A DNA stretch of 64,000 bases, taken from GYS-P2D sp964414425 (GTDB lineage: Bacteria > Bacteroidota > Bacteroidia > Chitinophagales > Saprospiraceae). The stretch lies in assembly GCA_964414425.1 (NCBI GenBank), contig CAYPWL010000009.1:24995-88994 (forward strand). Direction: 5' to 3'. Made by a program: the position numbers and the translations under genes. The notes under the pieces are model-generated. The model saw only the letters and a program-made list of their open reading frames with translations. It searched no databases and was not told the origin of the DNA. Positions 26,701 through 33,564 of the stretch are shown here, piece by piece; position 1 is the first letter of the stretch, and the number at the start of each line of letters is the position of its first letter.

Positions 26701-27245
26701 TACTTAGTGTTGACACTATCTGTTTTAGCAGTGGCAATAATGATGGAGAGATAGAAATTAATTTCACTGGTGGAGCTGGGGGATACTCCATAATCCAGAC
26801 AGATGTGGGAGATATCGATGGTACGAGTATATTCAATTTGGGACGGGGAGTTGTAACATTCACCGCACAAGATGCACAAGGGTGTGAGAGTACTTTCTCA
26901 TTTACCTTTGATGGTTGTCAAGATGGCGGTGGCGGATCATCGCCAACTGATATAACAGCATGTGACGTAGTGAGCACTGTGATTAGTCCAAATGGTGATG
27001 GTACGAATGAGAACTTTATCATAGGATGTCTTAATGATGCTGCTAATGCTTCAATAGTTAATGATTTGGCCGTTTACAACAGATGGGGCGAGTTAGTATT
27101 TAGTGCTGATAACTATGATAATAGTTGGAGAGGGACCGACATGAACGGTGATGAATTAGACGAAGGGGGTTATATGTATGTATTCGTAATTGGACCTCCC
27201 ACACAGAGACAGATATTTAGAGGCTCTATAACCTTACTCAGATAA
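23706..27245 (+). CDS. Six-cohesin scaffold-like surface protein with T9SS type B sorting domain
   Basis: 1,179 residues. After a signal peptide (LLLFVFTAVTAFGQ) come six cohesin-like domains starting near residues 22, 178, 328, 477, 626 and 771. Each has the pattern acidic strand, Cys/Val-P-I/V, WDxxVLxF, then DGTxxFEVCF. Domains 4-6 are clearly recent duplicates about 147 residues apart. A SprB-like repeat follows (about 916-995, SLTDPSCPGGSDGSLLVDIV), then the gliding-motility/CHU_C type B tail from about 1083 (ISPNGDGTNENF, NRWGELVFSADNYDNSWRG). Its stop overlaps the porP ATG by one base (TAATG). Cohesins bind dockerins, and dockerin-like partners flank it. Confidence 0.88.
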   Translation: MQRICAQLLLFVFTAVTAFGQVELSFNSSSVTSAGQDVEIDIVVEDGFDEIVSMQFSLNWDASVFAYSSISNVTDVLPMFSEPNNLGTPVSAAAVVDGQLTVSWSQTSTQPASIPDGTRLFTLILSSVGPVCQGTSVEISNTPRIIEVVNNDFDILDLTASGGDLSIDDGNCDGMMTMDGVGLSIDDLSAPAGGQLCVPITATGFTDVESIQLGIEWDPNVLSFDAENGVRGVGIFPININANRVDQGQLNALWFFDTAPVTVADGSVLFEVCFDVIGGTGESTMISIVDFSNASPPFEIEISSNNTFLDFFTNDAIFTVGSGDTGGDRNGVGFIVESVFTGDATSICIPILTENFDSLVAFMTGVSFDPSVLRFTGSNTTGLNNVQVASQNADNGELRVLWTDQNANPITLPDGSSLLELCFDIIGAPGTSSPIGFVNIPPNFTIEAIKFPSDPTPFFINDGLINIGNEPTTDGNVVLTASNNTFSGLNDEVCVQFTAENFTNIAGMSFVIGWDQNVLDYIEPRNTNLSGLSTGGSNFVFVEPNSLRVLYTPTSAQSVADGTVIFEVCYRALADCDSGAASDITLGSDGNISVEFIDGNSQVLPVTLNDGRVSAASCSMMQDDQVTLTASNEVINIDQTVCVDFNVDGFNNITEMNFGIDWDDSVLQFLEVRGVNVPGLSAGEPNFVFDSPDGLRVSYTSNSPLSLANNTRIFEVCYNVIDCNQGGTTQIAVGSNSGANLRFVNSSGSVLPVATNNGTLTGNNCDRTAETIALRASSETLNIGELLCVDFAVDNYVNITDMSFVMSWNESILQFSQIRNPNIPGLTGMEPDFTLADAGALRVTYSSASPQTLADNTIIFEACFNVLDCTSGVSSAINIGADNTVPLQFTRSNGSSVPVAVTDALLTGGTCEGDAARIDVVSLTDPSCPGGSDGSLLVDIVNLTGSLSCAWVDENGDLVTNNCNLLGQMAGSYTLTVTDELNASVTETFTLIDPSAIDILSVDTICFSSGNNDGEIEINFTGGAGGYSIIQTDVGDIDGTSIFNLGRGVVTFTAQDAQGCESTFSFTFDGCQDGGGGSSPTDITACDVVSTVISPNGDGTNENFIIGCLNDAANASIVNDLAVYNRWGELVFSADNYDNSWRGTDMNGDELDEGGYMYVFVIGPPTQRQIFRGSITLLR

Positions 27246-28261
27246 TGAATACTAATAAGAATACTCAATTAGGATTCTCAGAAATGAATTTTGACAATAT
27301 CATGAGCCGATTAACATCTCAGACTATGACAAAAGTTATCGCACTTTGTGCCTTCGTATTAATAAGTATGAGTGTTGATGCTCAGACGAGACTGATTGGC
27401 GAGCGATCTGTATATACGCAATATTATAATACTCCCTTCCTACTTAATCCTGGGGCAACAGGACAGAGGGAGTTCGGTGAGGTAGTGACCTATTATCGCA
27501 ATGCTTGGTCATCTTTTCCTGGGTCACCCAAGACTGTGACAATTGGCTACGATGGAGCTATAGGCAATCGAATAGGTATTGGATTAGTAGGAGTAACTGA
27601 TAGCTTTGCTGCTCTCAGAACTACAAAAGGAGCACTGAGTCTATCCTATACAATAGAAACTCCCGACTTCAAGGTTGGATTAGGTTGGTCAGCAGAATAT
27701 ATCGAGCATGGACTTGATGGCGGGGAGATACTAAATAACCCTTTTGTGGATGGCTTAGATCCAGAGATTGTTGCAGGATTGCAAGGAGCTGGATTTTTTG
27801 ATGCCAGTATCGGTATATATGGGTCGTATCAAGACAAAGTAATTTTTGGACTTGCATTGCCTTCTTTAGTGAGTTCTCAGGTAAGTGGTCCAGATGGAGA
27901 TCAAGCAGATGGGGGTATTGGATTCATTGCTAATCTCGGGTATCGTTTAGATGTGTCCGATAAAGATGTAGTTTTTGAACCATCTATCTGGGCGCGTCAG
28001 TTGATGCTTGTACCATTCCATGTGGATGTTAATCTAAAAGCCAGCTTTTTAGAGGAACAGTTATCTACAGCCTTAACTTATTCAATAGGTGCAGAGGAGC
28101 GTATAGGATTTATGATAGGTACACAGATCCAGAATTTTGGATTTAACTATTCGTACAACTTTTCTTTCCATGAGTTCCAGCAATTTAACAATGGTTCACA
28201 TGAGCTGAGCCTGCGACTACGCTTGCAACCTTACACAAGGAAAGCTGACTCTACTAAGTAG
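27245..28261 (+). CDS. PorP/SprF-family type IX secretion outer-membrane protein
   Basis: 338 residues. The signal peptide region (KVIALCAFVLISMSVDAQ) follows a long N-terminal extension; an internal ATG (residue 14 or 20) may be the true start. The family hallmark YTQYYNTPFLLNPGATGQ is present, then FGEVVTYYRNAWSSFPGSPK and repeated beta strands of an OmpA-like-sized barrel, ending in LSLRLRLQPY. SprF-like proteins are specifically needed to secrete or anchor type B CTD partners. The one-base overlap with the six-cohesin gene makes that protein the expected client. Confidence 0.9.
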   Translation: MNTNKNTQLGFSEMNFDNIMSRLTSQTMTKVIALCAFVLISMSVDAQTRLIGERSVYTQYYNTPFLLNPGATGQREFGEVVTYYRNAWSSFPGSPKTVTIGYDGAIGNRIGIGLVGVTDSFAALRTTKGALSLSYTIETPDFKVGLGWSAEYIEHGLDGGEILNNPFVDGLDPEIVAGLQGAGFFDASIGIYGSYQDKVIFGLALPSLVSSQVSGPDGDQADGGIGFIANLGYRLDVSDKDVVFEPSIWARQLMLVPFHVDVNLKASFLEEQLSTALTYSIGAEERIGFMIGTQIQNFGFNYSYNFSFHEFQQFNNGSHELSLRLRLQPYTRKADSTK

Positions 28262-28393
28262 TCATTAATAAATTCAGGATATTCATATGGTCTTCTTTTC
28301 TTGAGGGCTATCTAATTTCTCTTAAACGCTGCTTTGTTTCTTCCATAGCGCCTAAGAGCCCTTATTATAAGGCTTATTCTTTGGATATGCGCA

Positions 28394-28427
28394 TTGTTCT
28401 ACAACTCGTTTTCTTAGTTTACATTTG
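28394..28427 (+). promoter_or_regulatory. Distal promoter upstream of adhesin B
   Basis: TTG (28394-28396), a 23-base spacer and TACATTTG (28420-28427). Confidence 0.5.
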
Positions 28428-28483
28428 TCGCTCATAGAGAAAAAGATAGATGTATACTAGCCTACCTAACAACACATTACAAA

Positions 28484-28503
28484 TATTTATAATATTATAA
28501 ATA
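28484..28503. promoter_or_regulatory. 20-base perfect palindrome, operator-like
   Basis: TATTTATAATATTATAAATA is identical to its own reverse complement. It lies 36 bases before the proximal -7 box of adhesin B, where a regulator dimer could bind. Its AT-only composition makes chance more likely than for a mixed palindrome. Confidence 0.4.
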
Positions 28504-28539
28504 CCCTGAAAGTATAGATAGAAGGGTAGGCCTAAATGC

Positions 28540-28547
28540 TATATTTG
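28540..28547 (+). promoter_or_regulatory. Proximal -7 box of adhesin B
   Basis: TATATTTG followed by TA, the same ten bases as the box before adhesin C. No -33 TTG is seen at the right distance, so an activator may be needed. Confidence 0.5.
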
Positions 28548-28831
28548 TAGCTGATGATGCGAAAGGTGTCATTCGTTATTAAGGAAAAGTGAAATCTCTG
28601 TAGAGGATACTCTATCTCCCACCAACAAGACGGAATCAGGACTCGTTTTACTCGGCGAGCAATTGGGCGATACCTCATCAGTTAGATTCTCTATATCCAT
28701 TTTAGTCTAATCAGTTCACGCAAGTGGGCGAAACTCCGTGAAAGTACGGAAGATTCTTTTGACTCAAAGCCAGAGGTGGCTTCGGGTTATTGTAGTATAT
28801 GGCTAAATGTAGTCATCGATTTTTAGTTGCC

Positions 28832-28886
28832 TTGTCAGATGTGATGAGGAAGACAACCTTGGATTGTCAAATGTGATAAAAACAAG
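28832..28886 (+). repeat. Two imperfect 23-base direct repeats in the leader
   Basis: TTGTCAGATGTGATGAGGAA at 28832 and TTGTCAAATGTGATAAAAAC at 28864 begin copies spaced 32 bases apart in the predicted untranslated leader of adhesin B. Confidence 0.5.
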
Positions 28887-29039
28887 AACGTGAAGATCAG
28901 AAGTGATCGTCGCATGTATTAAAAATCATTTAATACGATCTGAAGATTCTAGACGAAATCATCATTTATTAAAATGGATCAGAGGATCAAACCGATTTTT
29001 TTATTTACTCAAAAACTTTTAATAACTAAACTCAATCTC

Positions 29040-32000
29040 ATGAAAAGATCGAATTTTACGTTTCTTTTTCTTTTCGCTCTACTGAGTTTTGTGTCTACAC
29101 AGTCTTTTGGTCAGGCCAATTGTATCGGAGCTGTTAATGCTTCTGTTGCACCGGGAGAATCAGGGCTTTGTTCAGCTGACTTAAGTGGCTTTGCCACTGG
29201 ATCTGTCGCTGGTGTGCCTTCTCCTGCTGTTTCAGTGCGAGTGGGGGCAACTACCATTGCGGCTTCTGGTTCTGGGTCTGTATCATTTGGTATAGGAATG
29301 AACCAGCTTCCAAGTTCTGTTATTGGAACGACACAAATAGTAGAGGTTACCTTCGACAATGGAACTGCTTGTTGGGGGGAAATCACTTTCGAAGCTAAGA
29401 CACCGCCAGCAGATGGCACTGGAAGCATCGACACAGTATGCTGTGGCGAGGATTTAGTATTTCCAGCTTTAGCTTTTGATTTTGATGCACAAGACCCTTG
29501 TTTTGCGCAAGTTGATGAATCAACTTTACAGAGTGTTACATTATCCACTGGAGGTGGTATATGTGATACACTTATTCACGTGCGTACGCACACAGCTTCT
29601 GCCTTATCAGGCGATGCAGGTAACAAAAATGTTATCACGTTACAATCAGATACGTTAGTAGAGATTCCATTGGATTTTGCTGAGGTACAGTTTCCACAAG
29701 CAGAGGTAGATGTACCTTGTGCAGCGGATGGTAGTGATTTGGATTTAAGCCCAAGCGGTCTTATTTCTATACTAACAGCTAACGGAGTTCCTATGGCACC
29801 AACGTTGGCAACTCCTTATTTACTAAAGGGTACTACAACTACAATAACGTTTGATACGACTATAGTAATCATTGAAACAATGGTTCCAAGACGCGTATTT
29901 ATCGACGGCGTATGGGTTGAAGTAACGGAAATCGTAAAGACTCCGGATACAACAATCGTAGAGGTGCCAGTAACTACTCCAGATGTTATCTTACTTAAGA
30001 CTAACGGAGAGAGTAACCAAACTACTTGTAATCTTAACGCTAAGTGCGAAGATTGGGTTACAGATGGACCTTGTGGACTTCCAGTAGTTATGCGTACATG
30101 GACAGTGACTAACTGGTGTGACGCTAAGACAAGCGTAGCGGATAGTGTTCAGTGGATCAATGTAACTCCACCAGCACCATCATTTACATTATCAGGCCCA
30201 AGTGCTCCAAGTATAGAGCCATGGGTATGTACAGCATCTGCAACAGTTGTAATGACACGTGCAGCATCATGCGTATCACCTGCTAATGCTCCTGCTTCAT
30301 GGACTACGTCACATGGATCAATTTCAGTGGGTATGGGTATGGTTACTGTATCAGGTTTAGAAGCTGGTGTAACTGCAACAGTTACAGCAACAGTTACTAA
30401 CGACTGTGACGGAGCGAGTGCTACACAGACATTCATGCTTACTCCAGTGGACAATGTTTCACCGGTTGCAATTGCAGAGGATCAGATTAATGTTACGTTG
30501 ACACCAGACGGTACTGCAAAAGTTCCTTACCAAGCAATTGATGGAGGAAGTAATGATCAGAACTGTGGTGATGTAACGATCTGTGTATTCAGAACGGATG
30601 ATGAGACAATCGAAGATTGTTCAGATGCGGTTATCGTAACATGTGATGATGATCTTGTTTCAGTTACTATAGTAGTAACAGATGGAGCGGGTAATTCTGC
30701 ACAAGCATGGGGTAATGTAAATGTAGAAGAGAAGTTTGCAGATGTAGTATGTCCAGGCGATCTTGTTTTAGATTGTTTTGATAACATCGCATTACCAGAT
30801 GCATTTGTAGTTACAGGATGTAACCAGATCACATTAGTACCATCTACTCCTGTAGGACCAGATAACTGTGGTTTCGGAATGGAGACTATTGAATATAGAT
30901 TACCTGCTGAGTTTGCTGATGAATTCCCTCAGTTTGCTGACAGAGTATTATGTGATATTGATATCACTTATACAGGAGGCGGAGAGCCATTTGATGGAGA
31001 TATCGATTTCCCTGGTGATGTAACTCTTGATTGTGGAGATGTTATACCAGCAGCGGAATTAGACTTAGATGATCTTAAGTGTAACTTAGTTGCATGGTCG
31101 TCAGAAGATTCTGACTTCTTACAGGATGATCAAGCTTGCGGTAAAGTAATTAGAAACTTTACAGTAATCGATTGGTGTGCATTCGAACAGTTCGATGGTG
31201 TATTAGCTGATGCAGGCGAATCTGATGGAGTATTCCGTCATGAGCAAGTTATCTCAATCTTTGATAACGATGCGCCAATGTTTGGTGAGTCAACAGTAGT
31301 TGTTGATTTAACGGGCAATACTAACAAGCCAGGAGAGGGTGACTTCACTGGATGTACAGCTGACGTTACAATTTCTGTAGAAGTATCAGATCTATGTAAT
31401 GGTGTTTCCTTTGACGGTGTGTCAACAGGATGGGAATTTGGCGATCTTACAGGAAGTGGTACGTCTGCTACTATAGAGGATTTAGCAGTTGGAGATTATT
31501 CAATTACATTCCATGCTACGGATCGTTGTGGTAACACGACAAGTCAAGCATTTGCATTTGCTGTTGTAGACGACAAGAGTCCTACACCAGTATGTATCCA
31601 GTTCATAGCAACGGCTACGATGGATGAGTCAGGTGAGAGTGTAATCTGGGCATCAGATTTCAACTTCGGCTCATTTGACAACTGTGATCCAAATCCAGTT
31701 GTTGAGTTCAGAGATGCAGATGGTAATGGTACTCCAAGTTTGACATTTACATGTGCAGATGTAGCAAACGGTGTTGCTGCACCAGTGGCTATTGATTTAT
31801 ATGTAGTTGATGCAAGTGGAAATGAAGATTTCTGTACGGTGACATTATCTATCCAAGATAATGATGCTGATGCATGTGATGATGTTGATACTGGAGCAGC
31901 GATTTCCGGATCAATCAGCACAGAGCTTGGTGACATGATAGAGAGTGCAAGAGTGACATTAAACAATGCACTTGTTGACTTAACATCAGTACAAGGCCAG

Positions 32001-33095
32001 TATGCTTTTAGAAGCAATCCAGAATTTACTGATTATACAATTACAACAGAGCGTAATGATGATTTCCTAAACGGTGTAACGACACTCGATTTAGTATTGA
32101 TTCAGCAGCATGTATTGGGTATATCTGCATTAGATAGTCCGTTTAAGATTATCGCAGCAGATATCAACAGTGATGCACGTGTAACGGCAATTGATCTTGT
32201 TGAGTTACGTAAGTTGATCTTAGGAGTATACACAGAGCTTCCGCAGAATGATAGCTGGAGATTTGTAGATGCTACACAGACATTTGCAGACGCAACGAGA
32301 CCGTTCCCATTCTCAGAATCATTAGATGTAGCTAACCTCGTAGGAGATGTTACAGGTCAAGACTTCTTAGGAGTTAAGATCGGTGATGTTAGTGGTAGCG
32401 CAATTGCCAATAGCTTGATAGCTGCAGGTACAAGAAGTGCCGGTCTATTGGAACTTGAGATTGCTGATGCTGCTATAACAGCAGGAGAGGAAGTAAGTGT
32501 AGCAGTAACTGCTGCTAACTTCAGTGATATCGCTGCTTACCAGTTCACAATGGACGTAAACGGATTAGAGTTTACAGGAGTTGAGTCTGGAGCAATAGCA
32601 GTAAATGCTGAGAACTTTGGTTTACTTGATGGAAATACAATCACAACTGCATGGAACAGCACTGCTGGTGTCAATGCAAATGATGTATTATTCACAATGA
32701 ACTTTAGAGCGACAGCAAGTGGAACATTGAGTGAGTCCATCGGAATCAGCTCAAGAGTAACACCAGCTGCTGCATATACATCTACAGCTGCAGAAATGGG
32801 TATTAGCGTATCATTCAGCGGAGTTGCAACATCAGAGTTTGCATTATTCCAGAATGAGCCGAATCCATTTGATAATGTAACAAGAATCGCATTTGAATTA
32901 CCAAGTGCTTCTTCAGCTACATTAACAGTATTCGATGTAACAGGAAAAGTAGTATCATTAGTAAGAGGAGATTTTGCTCAAGGAGCGAACACTATTACTC
33001 TTGATAAATCTGACTTGAATGCAAGTGGTGTATTATACTATCAATTAGAGAGTGGTGAGTTCACTGCTACTAAGAAGATGATAGTAATAGAATAA
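29040..33095 (+). CDS. Adhesin B: dockerin-like plus cohesin-like plus T9SS type A sorting domain
   Basis: 1,351 residues from ATG 29040 (MKRSNFTFLFLFALLSFVST, signal peptide ending SFGQA). An in-frame ATG at 28974 would add 22 residues before the signal peptide and is less likely. HYR-like Cys-rich modules fill the first 1,000 residues. The dockerin-like pair is at about 1006-1068 (NDDFLNGVTTLDLVLIQQHV; ADINSDARVTAIDLVELRKL). A cohesin-like domain follows at about 1133-1255 (LELEIADAAITAGEEVSVAV), and the T9SS type A tail starts near 1268 (LFQNEPNPFDN ... KKMIVIE). It is the closest paralog of adhesin D. The unusually long leader suggests regulated expression. Confidence 0.87.
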   Translation: MKRSNFTFLFLFALLSFVSTQSFGQANCIGAVNASVAPGESGLCSADLSGFATGSVAGVPSPAVSVRVGATTIAASGSGSVSFGIGMNQLPSSVIGTTQIVEVTFDNGTACWGEITFEAKTPPADGTGSIDTVCCGEDLVFPALAFDFDAQDPCFAQVDESTLQSVTLSTGGGICDTLIHVRTHTASALSGDAGNKNVITLQSDTLVEIPLDFAEVQFPQAEVDVPCAADGSDLDLSPSGLISILTANGVPMAPTLATPYLLKGTTTTITFDTTIVIIETMVPRRVFIDGVWVEVTEIVKTPDTTIVEVPVTTPDVILLKTNGESNQTTCNLNAKCEDWVTDGPCGLPVVMRTWTVTNWCDAKTSVADSVQWINVTPPAPSFTLSGPSAPSIEPWVCTASATVVMTRAASCVSPANAPASWTTSHGSISVGMGMVTVSGLEAGVTATVTATVTNDCDGASATQTFMLTPVDNVSPVAIAEDQINVTLTPDGTAKVPYQAIDGGSNDQNCGDVTICVFRTDDETIEDCSDAVIVTCDDDLVSVTIVVTDGAGNSAQAWGNVNVEEKFADVVCPGDLVLDCFDNIALPDAFVVTGCNQITLVPSTPVGPDNCGFGMETIEYRLPAEFADEFPQFADRVLCDIDITYTGGGEPFDGDIDFPGDVTLDCGDVIPAAELDLDDLKCNLVAWSSEDSDFLQDDQACGKVIRNFTVIDWCAFEQFDGVLADAGESDGVFRHEQVISIFDNDAPMFGESTVVVDLTGNTNKPGEGDFTGCTADVTISVEVSDLCNGVSFDGVSTGWEFGDLTGSGTSATIEDLAVGDYSITFHATDRCGNTTSQAFAFAVVDDKSPTPVCIQFIATATMDESGESVIWASDFNFGSFDNCDPNPVVEFRDADGNGTPSLTFTCADVANGVAAPVAIDLYVVDASGNEDFCTVTLSIQDNDADACDDVDTGAAISGSISTELGDMIESARVTLNNALVDLTSVQGQYAFRSNPEFTDYTITTERNDDFLNGVTTLDLVLIQQHVLGISALDSPFKIIAADINSDARVTAIDLVELRKLILGVYTELPQNDSWRFVDATQTFADATRPFPFSESLDVANLVGDVTGQDFLGVKIGDVSGSAIANSLIAAGTRSAGLLELEIADAAITAGEEVSVAVTAANFSDIAAYQFTMDVNGLEFTGVESGAIAVNAENFGLLDGNTITTAWNSTAGVNANDVLFTMNFRATASGTLSESIGISSRVTPAAAYTSTAAEMGISVSFSGVATSEFALFQNEPNPFDNVTRIAFELPSASSATLTVFDVTGKVVSLVRGDFAQGANTITLDKSDLNASGVLYYQLESGEFTATKKMIVIE

Positions 33096-33132
33096 TATTA
33101 CCGTACTAAGAATAAAATCGGTTTTTGGGATG

Positions 33133-33174
33133 GCCTCTTTTCCGCTCTGCGGAAAGGGGGCTTTTCTCTTTTTA
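33133..33174 (+). terminator. Rho-independent terminator after adhesin B
   Basis: A 13-base-pair stem, GCCTCTTTTCCGC with GCGGAAAGGGGGC (two G-T pairs), loop TCT, then a T-rich tail. It is preceded by GTTTTTGGGATG, also found before the terminator of adhesin D. Confidence 0.88.
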
Positions 33175-33224
33175 ATAGGATATATTTTAATTTATTCTCC
33201 ATTCTCCATTCTCCATTCTCCATT
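33170..33224. repeat. 55-base sequence ending in ATTCTCC heptamers, left copy
   Basis: An AT-rich stretch followed by four tandem heptamers (ATTCTCC phase). It is identical to 33325-33379 across the scaffold gap. The reverse strand translates as repeated MENGEWR, which is not a gene. Confidence 0.9.
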
Positions 33225-33324
33225 NNNNNNNNNNNNNNNNNNNNNNNNNNNNNNNNNNNNNNNNNNNNNNNNNNNNNNNNNNNNNNNNNNNNNNNNNNNN
33301 NNNNNNNNNNNNNNNNNNNNNNNN
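33225..33324. other. Scaffold gap of 100 N
   Basis: Exactly 100 N, flanked by identical 55-base sequences. The true distance is unknown. The gap lies between the adhesin B terminator and the adhesin C promoter, so no gene visible here is broken by it. The rest of 33096-33564 holds only the terminator, the heptamer repeats and a -7 box. Confidence 0.98.
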
Positions 33325-33379
33325 TTTTAATAGGATATATTTTAATTTATTCTCCATTCTCCATTCTCCATTCTCCATT
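33325..33379. repeat. 55-base sequence ending in ATTCTCC heptamers, right copy
   Basis: Identical to 33170-33224. The exact length of 55 suggests a k-mer overlap of the assembler as well as a real heptamer repeat. Confidence 0.9.
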
Positions 33380-33459
33380 TATCTAGCGATAATCTCATAT
33401 ACGTTAAATCAAAATGTGAGAGAAAATGAGCAATTCATATATGCGTAGAACATATTGCA

Positions 33460-33467
33460 TATATTTG
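33460..33467 (+). promoter_or_regulatory. -7 box of adhesin C
   Basis: TATATTTG followed by TA, about 98 bases before the start codon. No -33 TTG is seen at the right spacing. Confidence 0.5.
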
Positions 33468-33564
33468 TAATGCGTTAACATCCCGCCAGCAGTTAAGTAA
33501 ATATCCCTTGCATCTGATCGCATTGATAATTGTTATCCGAGAGGATAATAGAACCTAATTTTAC

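Larger units (their letters stand above)
28262..29039 (+). promoter_or_regulatory. Long regulatory and leader region of adhesin B
   Basis: No gene is seen in these 778 bases, but they are structured. There are two -7 boxes (28420-28427 and 28540-28547) and a 20-base perfect palindrome. GCCTACC/GGTAGGC arms lie at 28460 and 28525. A predicted leader of about 485 bases has hairpins CCGT-GAAAGT-ACGG (around 28736) and AAGCC-AGAGGT-GGCTT (around 28769), and two 23-base direct repeats. A 12-codon ORF starts at 28554, close to the second predicted transcription start. A cis-acting RNA is plausible; I could not assign it to a known class. Confidence 0.45.

Noticed and set aside
28716..28800. Class I c-di-GMP riboswitch in the adhesin B leader
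   Set aside because: Only scattered similarity (GGGCGAAACT, ACTCAAAGCC). Insertions and the AAGCC/GGCTT hairpin do not fit the known fold, so it is kept only as a question for an Rfam scan.
33130..33378. Reading frames across the N gap on both strands with MENGEWR or FSILHSP repeats
   Set aside because: They are translations of the ATTCTCC heptamer and N codons, with no start context or conserved residue pattern.
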